From Rhodobacterales bacterium (GTDB lineage Bacteria; Pseudomonadota; Alphaproteobacteria; Rhodobacterales; Rhodobacteraceae), in the NCBI GenBank assembly GCA_015654855.1, contig JAATGA010000467.1, forward strand, positions 1-34,438: a DNA stretch of 34,438 bases, written 5' to 3'. The notes beneath the pieces were generated by a model, which ran no database searches, was not told the origin of the DNA, and saw only the letters and a program-made list of their open reading frames with translations. Shown piece by piece: positions 15,853 through 24,870 of this stretch (position 1 is its first letter; the number at the start of each line of letters is the position of its first letter). The position numbers and the translations under genes are program-made.

Positions 15853-15941
15853 CGGGTTCGCTTGGTCCGGGCCTTTGGGCTGCAATTCTGCCGCACGGGT
15901 TGCACTAGTGCGGTGGCTGTGACGAAGAGGGCGCATCGGAT

Positions 15942-15965
15942 GCCCTATGGCCGTGGCCATAGGGC
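15942..15965 (-). terminator. Strong hairpin between wzc and wzx, without T-tract
   Basis: GCCCTATGGCC and GGCCATAGGGC form perfect 11-bp arms around a 2-base centre, 5 bases beyond the wzc stop codon. A run of T is absent, so it is not a textbook intrinsic terminator. It may attenuate, stabilise the upstream mRNA 3' end, or partially terminate between wzc and the downstream wzx/transferase genes, which lie a further 90 bases on. Confidence 0.45.
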
Positions 15966-15969
15966 TGGC

Positions 15970-18195
15970 TTATTGGTCGGCGTTCTCGCTCTTGTAGGCG
16001 TAACGGTAGCTGTATTGCTGGGTGCCGCCAAATTTCTGGACCATCTCTGGGCGATAGCCGTTGAGGATCGCCCCCGAAAGCTTCACGCCCGCTGAGGCGA
16101 AGGCCTGTCGGGTCGCCTCGATCTCGCCAGGCGGTGTCTCGAGGTGCCGGACGACCATGATCGAGGCCCCAACATAGCGGGCGATCACGATCGGGTCCGT
16201 CACCGCAAGCGCGGGAGCGCTGTCGAGAAGCACGATATCAAACTGTGTATTGAGGTATTCGATCAGTTGCTCGAACTCCTGCCGCATCAGAAGCTCCGAT
16301 GGGTTTGGTGGGTGTCGCCCGTTCAGTATGACGGACAGCCCGTCTACCGGCCCGGGAATAATCACCTCATCGACCGTTTTTTCTCGCGCGAGCACCTCTG
16401 CAAGGCCGGGTGTACCCTTCGGTTTACCAAGGTAGCGCCGCATATAACCACGGCGCAGATCGGCATCGATCAAGCAGACCCGTTGGCCCGCTTGGGCGAG
16501 TGACACCGCAAGGTTGACGGTCACGAAGCTCTTGCCCGCCTGAGGTGCTGGAGATGTCATTTGAACGGTATTGGTCTTTGCATCTAGCAGTCCGAAATGC
16601 AGAGAGGTTCGGAGTGAGCGTATGGCTTCCGAGGCTAGGTCGTCTGGATGGGTCAAGACATGGATCGGCAGGTTCCCTTTGGACTTCCGGTTTCCAGCAG
16701 CCTCTGGGGCATAGTTCACTGTCGCGAATACTGGCAGCCCAATCTGCTCAAGGTACTGCGTCCCGCGCACGCCTTGTCGCGTCGACTTGCGTATCAGGAT
16801 GAAGCCGGTGCCAACAAGGCTCCCCACCACAAGGGCCAAGATCAGCGTCTGCGAGGTTTTGGGGCTGATACGTTCGCCATCGGAATATGCGGGGTCTACG
16901 ATCCGCACCGATCCGACGGTCGACGCTTTGACTACCCGCAACTCCTGTGCCCGGTTCAAGAGCTGGACATAGGAATCTTGTGAGACCTGGAGATCGCGAC
17001 TGAGGTTAAAGATTTCTTTCTGAGTTTCTGGTAGGTTACCTGTCTCTTTGCGGATGTTCTCCAGCATTTTCTCAAGAGACAGACGATTTTCGATCAGCAA
17101 CTGGTAACGGGGGTGGTTTGGGGTGTACTTCTGCTTCAGTTCTTCTTCTTCGAGGGAGAGCTGGTTCAGCTGTGCTTCGATCTGCGTCGCTTGCTCAAGA
17201 AGGCTTTTGGTCTCGTAATCGACATCCACAGACTGCTGACGCTGGCGGTACTCGTTCAGAGCCTGTTGGGCGTCGGTCACGTCTTTCTGTGCGACAGGAA
17301 GCTGGTCCTCTATAAATTTGAGGCTGTTATCCGCTTCTGCAGCACTGCGCATCAGGTTCTGACTGGCATAGGCCTGAGCTACCGCGTTCAAGATGACCTC
17401 TGCCTCATGCGGGTCAGGATATTTTATTGCGATCTGCAAAATGGAAGAGCCTGTTGCAGCTTCAGAGACCGTGAAATTTTTGGCGATATCCAGAATCGCG
17501 ACCTCGACGCTTCGGCGGCCAAGGAGAAACTGGCGGCCCACAGGCCCAGCCAATTCGTCCACGACCAGGGAAAACCCGAGCTCTGGCAGGCTGAGCCGTT
17601 TGCGCAACTCGCCATCATGGCGACTGCCGTCCGGCAGTTCAACGCTATAGATTCCGTCTCCAGCTATGGTGAGAGTAATACGTTTCTCGCCCGCCCCTCG
17701 AACTTGCGAGATCAGCCATTTTTCAGGAACCTCAAGCTCGGCGACATGGATATGCTCATCCCCCCACTGATAGCGTCGCAGCAAGCCAAGGCCAAATTCG
17801 GGCAGTCCAAGTCGCTTGGGAAGAAGCCCGAGCACAGGCAGTGCCTTAGGCATTGCGCTGATCTGCATATCCACAGCCTTGACGGCCTCACCAAGCACGA
17901 GTCTGGATCGAATGATTTGCGCCTCGGCCTCGACGCCGCTGCCTTGCTCGTCGCCCATGAGACCTTGCATGTTGATGGGTAGTGTCATGGAAGCCGTGCG
18001 CTGCTCAAGCTGCAACAAGGCATTTGCTTGGTAAATCGGCTCGCTTCTCAATATGTAAAATACGCCGAATATAAGAGCGCCGAACATGAAGGCGGCAAGA
18101 ACATACTTGGATGCCCATATGACGCGGAAAATCTCACCGAGATCGATCTCGCTTCCGATCTTGGCGTTTTTTGCATCGGTCATCTTGCTGTTCAT
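15970..18195 (-). CDS. wzc: Wzc-type polysaccharide co-polymerase with BY-kinase domain
   Basis: This inner-membrane protein controls chain length and coordinates export by tyrosine autophosphorylation. The 741-residue product starts at the ATG at 18195 with AAGGAAG upstream. It has an N-terminal Wzz domain with a first membrane helix (ASKYVLAAFMFGALIFGVFYIL) and PIYQANALLQLE, long periplasmic coiled coils and a second helix (TLILALVVGSLVGTGFILI). The bacterial tyrosine kinase domain follows: Walker A QAGKSFVT, A' LIDADLRRG and Walker B IVLLDSAPA. The C-terminus carries a tyrosine cluster, QYSYRYAYKS, the usual autophosphorylation tail. The phosphatase gene wzb is directly upstream. GC is somewhat lower in its central coiled-coil part. 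Confidence 0.95.
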   Translation of the reverse strand: MNSKMTDAKNAKIGSEIDLGEIFRVIWASKYVLAAFMFGALIFGVFYILRSEPIYQANALLQLEQRTASMTLPINMQGLMGDEQGSGVEAEAQIIRSRLVLGEAVKAVDMQISAMPKALPVLGLLPKRLGLPEFGLGLLRRYQWGDEHIHVAELEVPEKWLISQVRGAGEKRITLTIAGDGIYSVELPDGSRHDGELRKRLSLPELGFSLVVDELAGPVGRQFLLGRRSVEVAILDIAKNFTVSEAATGSSILQIAIKYPDPHEAEVILNAVAQAYASQNLMRSAAEADNSLKFIEDQLPVAQKDVTDAQQALNEYRQRQQSVDVDYETKSLLEQATQIEAQLNQLSLEEEELKQKYTPNHPRYQLLIENRLSLEKMLENIRKETGNLPETQKEIFNLSRDLQVSQDSYVQLLNRAQELRVVKASTVGSVRIVDPAYSDGERISPKTSQTLILALVVGSLVGTGFILIRKSTRQGVRGTQYLEQIGLPVFATVNYAPEAAGNRKSKGNLPIHVLTHPDDLASEAIRSLRTSLHFGLLDAKTNTVQMTSPAPQAGKSFVTVNLAVSLAQAGQRVCLIDADLRRGYMRRYLGKPKGTPGLAEVLAREKTVDEVIIPGPVDGLSVILNGRHPPNPSELLMRQEFEQLIEYLNTQFDIVLLDSAPALAVTDPIVIARYVGASIMVVRHLETPPGEIEATRQAFASAGVKLSGAILNGYRPEMVQKFGGTQQYSYRYAYKSENADQ

Positions 18196-18296
18196 TAAAC
18201 TTCCTTGCCTCGATTCAGATCTGGTTAGAAAGCCTTTACCCGCGCGGGTCATGGGGTAATGTCGTCAACTCGTTCAGATATAGCTGCACCGGCATG

Positions 18297-18731
18297 TCAA
18301 CGCTTCAGCCGTTTGATCCAACCTTCGGCGGCCCCAACGATCTGGTCTCGGACCGTGCGGTGGAACTCGATCGGGTGGCGGTAGGGGTCGGCGATGCCTT
18401 TCGCCCCCGCCCATTGGTCGAACAGCATCGTCCGGCCCGACAGCTGCGGGAAACGGCGTGATAGTTCGGCCTTTTGGTGCGGCTCCATCACTAGGATCAG
18501 CTCATGGGCACTGCCGATTTCGGCGGTGAGCTGGCGCGCTACATGGCCGTCAAGCGAGACGCTGATCTCGGCGGCGGCGGTGGCGGCGGTCTCGTCTGCT
18601 CTGTGGCCGACCATGGCGCCAAGTCCCGCCGAGCTGATGGTCAGGCCCGGCAGGTTCGTCTTGAGCAGCCGCTCCCCCAGAGGAGAGCGGCAGATGTTGC
18701 CGATGCACACGACCAGTACAGAAGAAAACAT
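18297..18731 (-). CDS. wzb: Low-molecular-weight protein tyrosine phosphatase (Wzb)
   Basis: The 144-residue cytoplasmic phosphatase removes phosphate from the tyrosine tail of Wzc, allowing it to cycle. The P-loop VCIGNICRSP (C-x5-R-S) is at residues 8-17, and the catalytic-acid loop appears as IADPYRHP near residue 115. Length is normal for the family. It lies between wza (13-base gap) and wzc (about 100-base gap), the classic wza-wzb-wzc order. The gap to wzc holds only the short palindrome ACCCGCGCGGGT (18238-18249) and no gene. Confidence 0.95.
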   Translation of the reverse strand: MFSSVLVVCIGNICRSPLGERLLKTNLPGLTISSAGLGAMVGHRADETAATAAAEISVSLDGHVARQLTAEIGSAHELILVMEPHQKAELSRRFPQLSGRTMLFDQWAGAKGIADPYRHPIEFHRTVRDQIVGAAEGWIKRLKR

Positions 18732-18744
18732 GCGCAGGCCTTGT

Positions 18745-19815
18745 CTAGATGTCGTTCGCCGTGCGGACGGTGGTGATCGTCGGCAGCAGGCTCGAGATCA
18801 GGCGATTCCAGCGATGCATCGGCGAAGAGGTGATATAGATCACGTCCTTGGGGTGCAGCATGAAGCTTGACCCGATCAGATAGGCGGCCGGGTTCGAGGC
18901 ATCGAGCTGATAGACGACGAAGCTGCCGTTCACATTGCGGAAGACAAAGATGCCGCGTGCATCGGCCTGATCCTCTTTCAGCCCGCCCGAACGGGCGATG
19001 GCATGAGTCAGGGTCACATTGTCCTTGGTCAGATCCACCGTCTGCGCCGTCTCGATCTGGCCGAGCAGATAGGCTTCCTGCAACTCCAGCTTGGGCACGG
19101 TGACCACATCGCCGTTGCGCAGGGGCGGGTTGTTCGCCCCGACCCCGTTTTTCAGGAAGGCCTCGAGGTCGACGTTATAGGTCTTGCCGCCGCGCCGCAC
19201 CGTGACGCCGCGGGGATCTGCCTGCTCGTTCAGCCCGCCTGCCGCGTTGATCGCATCGAGCAGCGTCAGCGGCACATCGGTCAGCGGCTGGCGGCTGGGG
19301 CTCTTGACTTCGCCGGTGACCGAAACCGCCTGCGATTTGTAGCTGACGACCCGCACTTCGATCTGCGGGTTGGGGATATATTCGGCGAGCCGGGTCATCA
19401 GATCTACTCGCACCTGTTCGGGGCTGCGGCCCTTGGCCTCGACCTGGCCGACATAGGGGTAGAAGAACGTGCCGTCCGATTGCACGCGCAGGCCGGATTC
19501 GGCCGGCGTGCGCCGCTCGCCGGCGGGCATGGTCAGGTCGGAATGTTCCCAGACCACGATGTCTAGCACGTCGCCCACGCCGATGCGATAATCCCAAGAG
19601 CCGTTGCCGGGCATGGTGGTGCGCGGGCCGGCCAGATTGCGCGGAGCGCTGTAGCCCGAGATGTTGTCGGCGGTCAGCCGGACGATGGTCACGTTCGAGG
19701 CAAGTTCCTCGACTTCTGCCTGGACGGATTCGGTGCGAACGGGAAAATCCGTTCTGGTGACGGAGCAGCCGCCCAGTAACAAGGTAAAGGCCAGAAGACC
19801 CGTCCAATAGCGCAT
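18745..19815 (-). CDS. wza: Wza-type outer-membrane polysaccharide export lipoprotein
   Basis: The 356-residue protein forms the outer-membrane export channel for the polymer. The start at 19815 gives a short signal sequence with the lipobox LLGGC (MRYWTGLLAFTLLLGGC), so the mature protein would be lipidated; the longer ORF upstream lacks such a signal. It has the polysaccharide-export domain (YRIGVGDVLDIVVWEHSDL, FFYPYVGQVEAKG), SLBB-like repeats (ITGEVKSP-type VSVTGEVKSPSRQPL, AYLLGQIETAQTV) and a C-terminal segment ending DVIYITSSPMHRWNRLI, as in Wza. It is the first gene of the minus-strand wza-wzb-wzc group, divergent from yjbH. Confidence 0.95.
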   Translation of the reverse strand: MRYWTGLLAFTLLLGGCSVTRTDFPVRTESVQAEVEELASNVTIVRLTADNISGYSAPRNLAGPRTTMPGNGSWDYRIGVGDVLDIVVWEHSDLTMPAGERRTPAESGLRVQSDGTFFYPYVGQVEAKGRSPEQVRVDLMTRLAEYIPNPQIEVRVVSYKSQAVSVTGEVKSPSRQPLTDVPLTLLDAINAAGGLNEQADPRGVTVRRGGKTYNVDLEAFLKNGVGANNPPLRNGDVVTVPKLELQEAYLLGQIETAQTVDLTKDNVTLTHAIARSGGLKEDQADARGIFVFRNVNGSFVVYQLDASNPAAYLIGSSFMLHPKDVIYITSSPMHRWNRLISSLLPTITTVRTANDI

Positions 19816-20108
19816 TAAAAACACCCAAGCTTGGGTCCCCGAGCAGAGGTGATCGCGGGCTGGCAGGCCTGCGCTCCATCCCCGGGACCGATGGCAGCCT
19901 TGCTTGGATAGGGGAAGAACCAAACGATGCCAATGCGGTTTCTGGTCAAGGGCGGGATTCCCGCTGTTTCGGGCCGCTGCGGGGGAAGCCGCGTCTCTGA
20001 CGAGGCGGAATCCGCATAATCCCGCCATAGGCCCGAGCAAGCCGCGCCTGGCTGCTTTACTGGCTGCGCGGCAGAGGCTACTCACAAGGAAATGGCGGGG
20101 ATTTTGTT
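19816..20108. promoter_or_regulatory. Divergent wza/yjbH intergenic region with several palindromes
   Basis: This 293-base stretch must hold promoters for both export arms. It contains ACCCAAGCTTGGGT (19823-19836, 8 bases from the wza start codon), GCGGGATTCCCGC (19952-19964) and GCGGAATCCGC (20005-20015), the last two being related short palindromes. On the minus strand a TTGACC (in CCCTTGACCAGAAACC) could be a -35 for wza, but no good -10 follows at the right spacing. No ORF is convincing here. The palindromes are candidate operator sites for coordinated control. Confidence 0.4.
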
Positions 20109-22238
20109 ATGGTTTTGCCGCGTGTCTTTTCGCTTTCCGGTCGTCGCGGGGCCATCGCGAGCTTGCTTGGCGGCATCGCCACCACCACGCTTCCTGCCCA
20201 TGCCCAGGAAAGCACCGGTCTGTCGCATTACGGCCTGCCCGGCTATGTCGAGATGCCATCAGCTTATGCCCTGCCCGACGGGGCGCTGGCCTTTTCGATC
20301 AACGACCATGGCGGCGACGTGCGCCGCGGCACCATTGCCTTTCAGATCACGCCGCGGCTGACCGGGACGTTCCGGTATTCCTGGTTCAAGGATTACAGTG
20401 CGACCGAAGGCTCCCGTTATGACCGCAGTTTCGACTTGCGCTATCAGCTGCTGACAGAGGATCCGCAAGGGTGGCGTCCGGCGCTGGCGATCGGCCTGCA
20501 GGATTTCGGTGGAACGGGACTGTTCGAGGGCGAATATCTGGTCGCCTCCAAGCGGTTCAGCCCCAGCGTCACCGCCTCTGTCGGAATCGGCTGGGGACGA
20601 CTGGGAAGCTATGGCGAGTTCTCCAACCCACTTGGCGTCTTTTCAGATCGCTTCAAGACCCGCCTTGGTCGGGACGGGTCACCAGGCGGGGACCTGAACG
20701 TCGACCACTTCTTTCGGGGTGATGCGGCGCTGTTCTTCGGCCTCGACTGGCAGGCGACCGAGCGGCTGCGCCTGTCGGTCGAATATTCCTCCGACGGGAT
20801 GGATCTCGAGAGCAGCCGGATGGGTTTCGACCACAAGACCCCGATCAACATCGGCGCGCAATATCGCTTCGGCGAGGCGGGGACCCTGGGATTGGCGCTG
20901 CTGAACGGCTCGGCTGCGGCTTTGAGCTACAGCTTCATTCTCGATCCGCGCGAACCCGTCGCCCCCTCGGGGGCCGAGGCGGGGCCGCCGCCGGTGGCGC
21001 CTGGCGGGGCGGCCGCCGCGGCGAGCTGGGGGCCGGTGCCGGACGAGGCCCGTGTCGCGGCCCTGCGCGCAGGCCTGAAGGATCAGGGGATCCGGCTCGA
21101 CGGCATCCGGGTCGAGGGGGCGGCGGCCACCGTCTCGGTGAGCAACGAACGCTGGCCGGCGGCGGCCGAGGCCTATGGCCGCACCGCCCGGGTGCTGAGC
21201 GCGCATCTGCCGGCGCAGGTGCGCTCTTTCCGCATCGTCAGCCATGTGAAGGGCGTGCCCGTCACCAGCGTCACCCTGACCCGCGCCGATCTCGAAGCGC
21301 TGGAATATGCGACCGATGGCGCGCGGCTGTCGCGCGAACGGGCGGTGGTCCGGGATGCCGCCGGCCTGCCCGATCCGCGGCTGAACCCCGACCGCAGCTT
21401 CGATGTCAAGTTGCGGCCCTATGTGACGCCGGCCTTCTTCGACCCCGACGCGCCGCTGCGGCTCGACGCGGGGGCCGAGGCGCGGGCGGAATGGTCTCCG
21501 GTGCGGGGCCTTTATCTCTCGGGCGCGGTGCGGGGCAAGGTCGTCGGCAATACCGACGCATCCTCCCGGGATTCGAATTCGGGCCTGCCGCATGTGCGCT
21601 CGGACGGCCCGCTCTACGACCGGGAAAGCAGCGACCTCTATATTCCCTATGTGACGGCGGAATGGTTCGCCCGGCCGGGCACGGACCTTTACAGCCGTGT
21701 CAGCTTCGGCCTGCTGGAGCGGATGTATGGCGGCGTCTCGGGCGAGGTTCTCTGGGCGCCGGCCGACCGCCGCTATGCGGTCGGGGCCGAACTCAACTAC
21801 GTCAAACAGCGCGACTACGAGGGCGAATTCGGCTTTCTCGACTACGATGTCGTGACGGGCCATGTCTCGGGCTATTACGACATCGGTGGCGGCTATAACG
21901 CCCAGGTCGATATCGGCCGCTATCTGGCCGGCGACTGGGGATCGACCTTCACCCTGACGCGGCGCTTCGGCAACGGGTTCGAGGTCGGCGCCTTCTTCAC
22001 CCTGACCGATGTCAGCTTCGAGGATTTCGGCGAGGGGTCCTTCGACAAGGGCGTCACCTTCCGTATCCCGCTGACCTGGCTGACCGGCCAGCCGAGCCAG
22101 GAATCCGGCGGGCTGACCCTGCGGCCGATCCAGCGCGACGGCGGCGCGCGGCTGTCGGTGCGCAACCGGCTTTACGACCTGACCCGGAGCGAGCGCGAAC
22201 CGGAGCTGACCGATCAATGGGGGAGCTTCTGGCGATGA
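20109..22238 (+). CDS. yjbH: YjbH-family exopolysaccharide outer-membrane protein
   Basis: The 709-residue exported protein has a signal peptide (AIASLLGGIATTTLPAHA, cleavage before QES) and the family opening LSHYGLPGYVEMPSAYALPDG. A long series of beta-strands with alternating aromatic residues follows (TFRYSWFKDYS, RYAVGAELNYVKQRDYEGEFGF) and continues to a terminal strand region, as expected for a beta-barrel. YjbH-like proteins accompany EPS/group 4-capsule loci and are thought to act in secretion or surface retention of polysaccharide. The middle (about residues 275-330) is an Ala/Pro/Gly-rich linker followed by a globular domain. GGCGGGG lies upstream of the ATG. It overlaps yjbF by 4 nt. 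Confidence 0.88.
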   Translation: MVLPRVFSLSGRRGAIASLLGGIATTTLPAHAQESTGLSHYGLPGYVEMPSAYALPDGALAFSINDHGGDVRRGTIAFQITPRLTGTFRYSWFKDYSATEGSRYDRSFDLRYQLLTEDPQGWRPALAIGLQDFGGTGLFEGEYLVASKRFSPSVTASVGIGWGRLGSYGEFSNPLGVFSDRFKTRLGRDGSPGGDLNVDHFFRGDAALFFGLDWQATERLRLSVEYSSDGMDLESSRMGFDHKTPINIGAQYRFGEAGTLGLALLNGSAAALSYSFILDPREPVAPSGAEAGPPPVAPGGAAAAASWGPVPDEARVAALRAGLKDQGIRLDGIRVEGAAATVSVSNERWPAAAEAYGRTARVLSAHLPAQVRSFRIVSHVKGVPVTSVTLTRADLEALEYATDGARLSRERAVVRDAAGLPDPRLNPDRSFDVKLRPYVTPAFFDPDAPLRLDAGAEARAEWSPVRGLYLSGAVRGKVVGNTDASSRDSNSGLPHVRSDGPLYDRESSDLYIPYVTAEWFARPGTDLYSRVSFGLLERMYGGVSGEVLWAPADRRYAVGAELNYVKQRDYEGEFGFLDYDVVTGHVSGYYDIGGGYNAQVDIGRYLAGDWGSTFTLTRRFGNGFEVGAFFTLTDVSFEDFGEGSFDKGVTFRIPLTWLTGQPSQESGGLTLRPIQRDGGARLSVRNRLYDLTRSEREPELTDQWGSFWR

Positions 22239-22900
22239 CGGGGGGGCGTTCTTACGGCCGGGCGGCGCTGATCCTCGCGCTGCTGGCGCTGGCGGGCTGC
22301 GGGGCGGCGGGCAAGGTGGTCAGCGGCCCGAAAGCCGCGGCCGAAAAGGCGATATTGCCCGATCCGCTCGGCGTCGATCAGGCGGGGGCGGAACGGCTGA
22401 TCCGCTCCGGCGCGCCGAGCATTGCGGTCTCGATGCTCGACCGCGGCGACGGGGTGCTGATGGTGCGCGCGGGCGAGCGCGCGGGCGTGACCCGCTGGCG
22501 CAGCATCGACAATGTGCAGCTTTACACCCGGGGCGGGCTTCTGGTCGGCACGCGGGGGCTTGGCGGCGACGATCTGATGACCGCCGATCCGGGCGGGGTG
22601 CTGGCTCTGGCACTGGCCGGGCAGGGCGGGCAGGTGACCCGGGTCGAGACCCGTCTGGACGGCGATCGCCGGACGGAACTGCGCCGCTTTACCTGCACGC
22701 TGACACCCGACGGCACCGACAACGTGCCGGTACCCCGGGGTCCGGCGCTGACCGCCACCCGCCTGAACGAGGTTTGCCGGCCGCAGGGCAAGGGCCGCGC
22801 CTTCGCCAATTCTTACTGGATCCGCGAGGGCCGCGTTCTTCAGACCGTCCAGCATGTCTCGGACGGGGTGGGCCGGGTGAAGATCCTTTACATCCCCTGA
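22235..22900 (+). CDS. yjbF: YjbF/GfcB-family lipoprotein
   Basis: The 221-residue lipoprotein has the lipobox ALAGC in LILALLALAGCGAAGK. The start at 22235 overlaps the yjbH stop (ATGA) and has GGGGGAG about 9 bases upstream; the ATG at 22217 is an unlikely extension. Conserved-looking segments include GVTRWRSIDNVQLYTRGGLLVGTRGLGGDDLM and a cysteine pair around FTCTL and NEVCR. Family members work with YjbH in group 4 capsule/EPS export at the outer membrane. yjbE and yjbG are not seen. Its 3' end overlaps the convergent epimerase pseudogene by 13 bases. Confidence 0.85.
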   Translation: MTGGRSYGRAALILALLALAGCGAAGKVVSGPKAAAEKAILPDPLGVDQAGAERLIRSGAPSIAVSMLDRGDGVLMVRAGERAGVTRWRSIDNVQLYTRGGLLVGTRGLGGDDLMTADPGGVLALALAGQGGQVTRVETRLDGDRRTELRRFTCTLTPDGTDNVPVPRGPALTATRLNEVCRPQGKGRAFANSYWIREGRVLQTVQHVSDGVGRVKILYIP

Positions 22901-23899
22901 CCGGCGCCCGCCGGGGCCGGGCCGAGCGTCGTGCGGGCCGGAACGGAGCGCGGGAATTCCGCCTCCAGCGTGCGGCGGATGCCTTCGGTCAGCGGCACCG
23001 GCGGGGCAAAGCCCGGCACATCCTGCGCAGCCGAGGAAAAGGCCGTGTCGGAGACGAATTTCCGCACCCGGATCGCGCTGACCGGCAGCTTGCGCCCGGT
23101 GATGCGCGCCAGGCCGTCGGCCAGATGGCCGAGCGCCAGGCCCGCCCATAAAGGCAGCCGAGGCCCCGTGCCGGACCTGCCGCGGATCGCCCCGCGCACC
23201 AGGGCGACAAGCGTGTTCATGTCCTGGTCCGGCGCATCGGCATAGTTGTAAAGATGCACCCCCGGCGGTGCCCCGGCCATATGGCGCAGGAAGGCCGCGA
23301 GGTTTTCGACATGGACCATCGACTTGCGATTCCGTCCGGGTCCCACCATCAGGAACCGTCCCGAGGCGATCTGCGCGAACAGGTTGTGGACATTGCCGCG
23401 ATTGCCGGGGCCGAAGACCACCGTGGGCCGGACGATGACCAGCGCCGGCGGCCGGGATCCTCGGCCTGTCAGGCGCGCAGCACGCCTTCGGCGGCGTATT
23501 TCACCCGGCGTATGCGTTGAAGGGGGCGATGGCCCCGTCCTCGCCGGTGCCGGGCGGCGCGAAGCCGTAGACCGCGACGGAACTGGTGAAGTTGATCCGT
23601 TCAACCCCGCGCAGGCCGGCGGCGTGGCAGAGGTTGCGCGTCCCCTCGACATTGACCTTTTTGTAAAGCCCGACCGGGCGCACGTCGTCGCGATGCTCGG
23701 CGGCGAGGTGGAAGATCGTCCCGCCCGACGGGGCCTGTGCCAGCCGGTCGGCATCGCAGATGTCGAGGATCCGCGCGCGAGAGGGGAAATCCGCGCTCGG
23801 CCGGCGGTCGAGGATGCGGAACGCCGCACCCTCCGCGTCGAGGGCGCGGGCCAGCGCCGTGCCGATGAAACCGCTGCCGCCGGTGATGAGAAAGGACAT
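22888..23899 (-). pseudogene. NAD-dependent sugar epimerase, inactivated by three lesions
   Basis: The N-terminal half (23899-23501, MSFLITGGSGFIGTALARAL, FTSSVAVYG) and the C-terminal half (ending 22888, LVIVRPTVVFGPGNRGNVHNL, PDQDMNTLVALVRG) belong to one short-chain dehydrogenase of about 330 residues but are in different frames. Between them the third frame reads KYAAEGVLRA, stop, QAEDPGRR. This gives a one-base loss near 23504-23511 (in the NAYG...K active-site region), a TGG-to-TGA change at 23469-23471, and another one-base loss near 23441-23447. The catalytic YxxxK lies at the first lesion. Three clustered lesions argue for true decay, although local sequence error is possible. The family would supply a nucleotide sugar to the polymer. 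Confidence 0.82.
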
Positions 23900-23982
23900 G
23901 GACTGCCGCCGGGATGCCGGCCGCCCTCTGCGGCCCGGTTCCAGCCTGACGCATCTTTCTTACCGGCGGGTTTCCGGCCCCC

Positions 23983-24870
23983 TCAGCCGAGCAGCCGGGC
24001 GAGATACTTGCCGTAATCGCTTTTGCCGAAGCGCTTCGCATGGACGGCCAGGGCATCCGCGTCGATCCAGCCGGCGCGGAAGGCGATCTCCTCGGGGCAG
24101 CCCGACTGCATCCCCTGGCGCGCCGACAGGGTGCGCACGAAATTGCCCGCATCCAGCAGCGAGCCATGGGTGCCGGTGTCGAGCCAGGCGAAGCCGCGCC
24201 CCATGGTCTCGACCGAAAGCACGCCCTCGGTCAGATAGCTTTCCAGCAGATCGACGATTTCCAGCTCGCCCCGGGGCGAGGGCTTGACCGCCCGCGCCCG
24301 TTCCGTCGCCGTGCCGTCCAGGAAGTAAAGCCCGGTCACCGCATAGTTCGACGGCGGGTTTTCCGGTTTTTCGATGATCCGGGTCGCGCGGCCCTTGTCG
24401 TCGAAGGCCACGACGCCATAGCGTTCAGGGTCGACGACGTGATAGCCGAAGACCGTGCCGCCCGTGGGCCGCGCATCGGCTCCGGCCAGGACCTCCGGCA
24501 GGCCGTGGCCGTAGAAGATGTTGTCGCCCAGCACCATGGCCGAAGGCGCGCCATCCAGAAAATCCGCCGCCAGCAGATAGGCCTGAGCCAGACCATCGGG
24601 CGAGGGCTGGACGATCCATTCCAGTCTTATGCCCCACTGGCTGCCATCGCCCAGCAGGCGCCGAAACTGCGCCTGATCCTCGGGCGTGGTGATGATGGCG
24701 ATCTCGCGGATGCCGGTCAGCATCAGCACCGACAGCGGGTAATAGATCATCGGCTTATCATAGATCGGCATCAGCTGTTTCGACACGCCAAGCGTGATCG
24801 GATAAAGCCGCGTGCCCGATCCGCCGGCCAAGATGATGCCCTTGCGGGCTTTCGGGGTGCTGGCCGTCAT
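23983..24870 (-). CDS. rfbA: Glucose-1-phosphate thymidylyltransferase
   Basis: The 295-residue enzyme makes dTDP-glucose from dTTP and glucose-1-phosphate, the first step to dTDP-L-rhamnose. It starts at the ATG at 24870 and shows the nucleotidyltransferase signature GIILAGGSGTRLYPIT, the substrate loop SKQLMPIYDKPMIYYPLSVLM, VLGDNIFYGHGL and WLDTGTHGSLLDA. Length and motifs are standard for RmlA. It overlaps the rfbD stop by 4 nt and is the last gene of the rfbCBDA operon. The much longer ORF to 25551 is an out-of-frame reading of rfbD. Confidence 0.97.
   Translation of the reverse strand: MTASTPKARKGIILAGGSGTRLYPITLGVSKQLMPIYDKPMIYYPLSVLMLTGIREIAIITTPEDQAQFRRLLGDGSQWGIRLEWIVQPSPDGLAQAYLLAADFLDGAPSAMVLGDNIFYGHGLPEVLAGADARPTGGTVFGYHVVDPERYGVVAFDDKGRATRIIEKPENPPSNYAVTGLYFLDGTATERARAVKPSPRGELEIVDLLESYLTEGVLSVETMGRGFAWLDTGTHGSLLDAGNFVRTLSARQGMQSGCPEEIAFRAGWIDADALAVHAKRFGKSDYGKYLARLLG

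Noticed and set aside
18378-18392. GGCGGTAGGG resembling an ops/RfaH element
   Set aside because: It lies inside the wzb coding sequence, differs from the full ops consensus and is not in a leader.
20679-22217. 512-residue minus-strand ORF
   Set aside because: Antisense to yjbH, low-complexity composition and no motif; yjbH on the plus strand has a signal peptide and family motifs.
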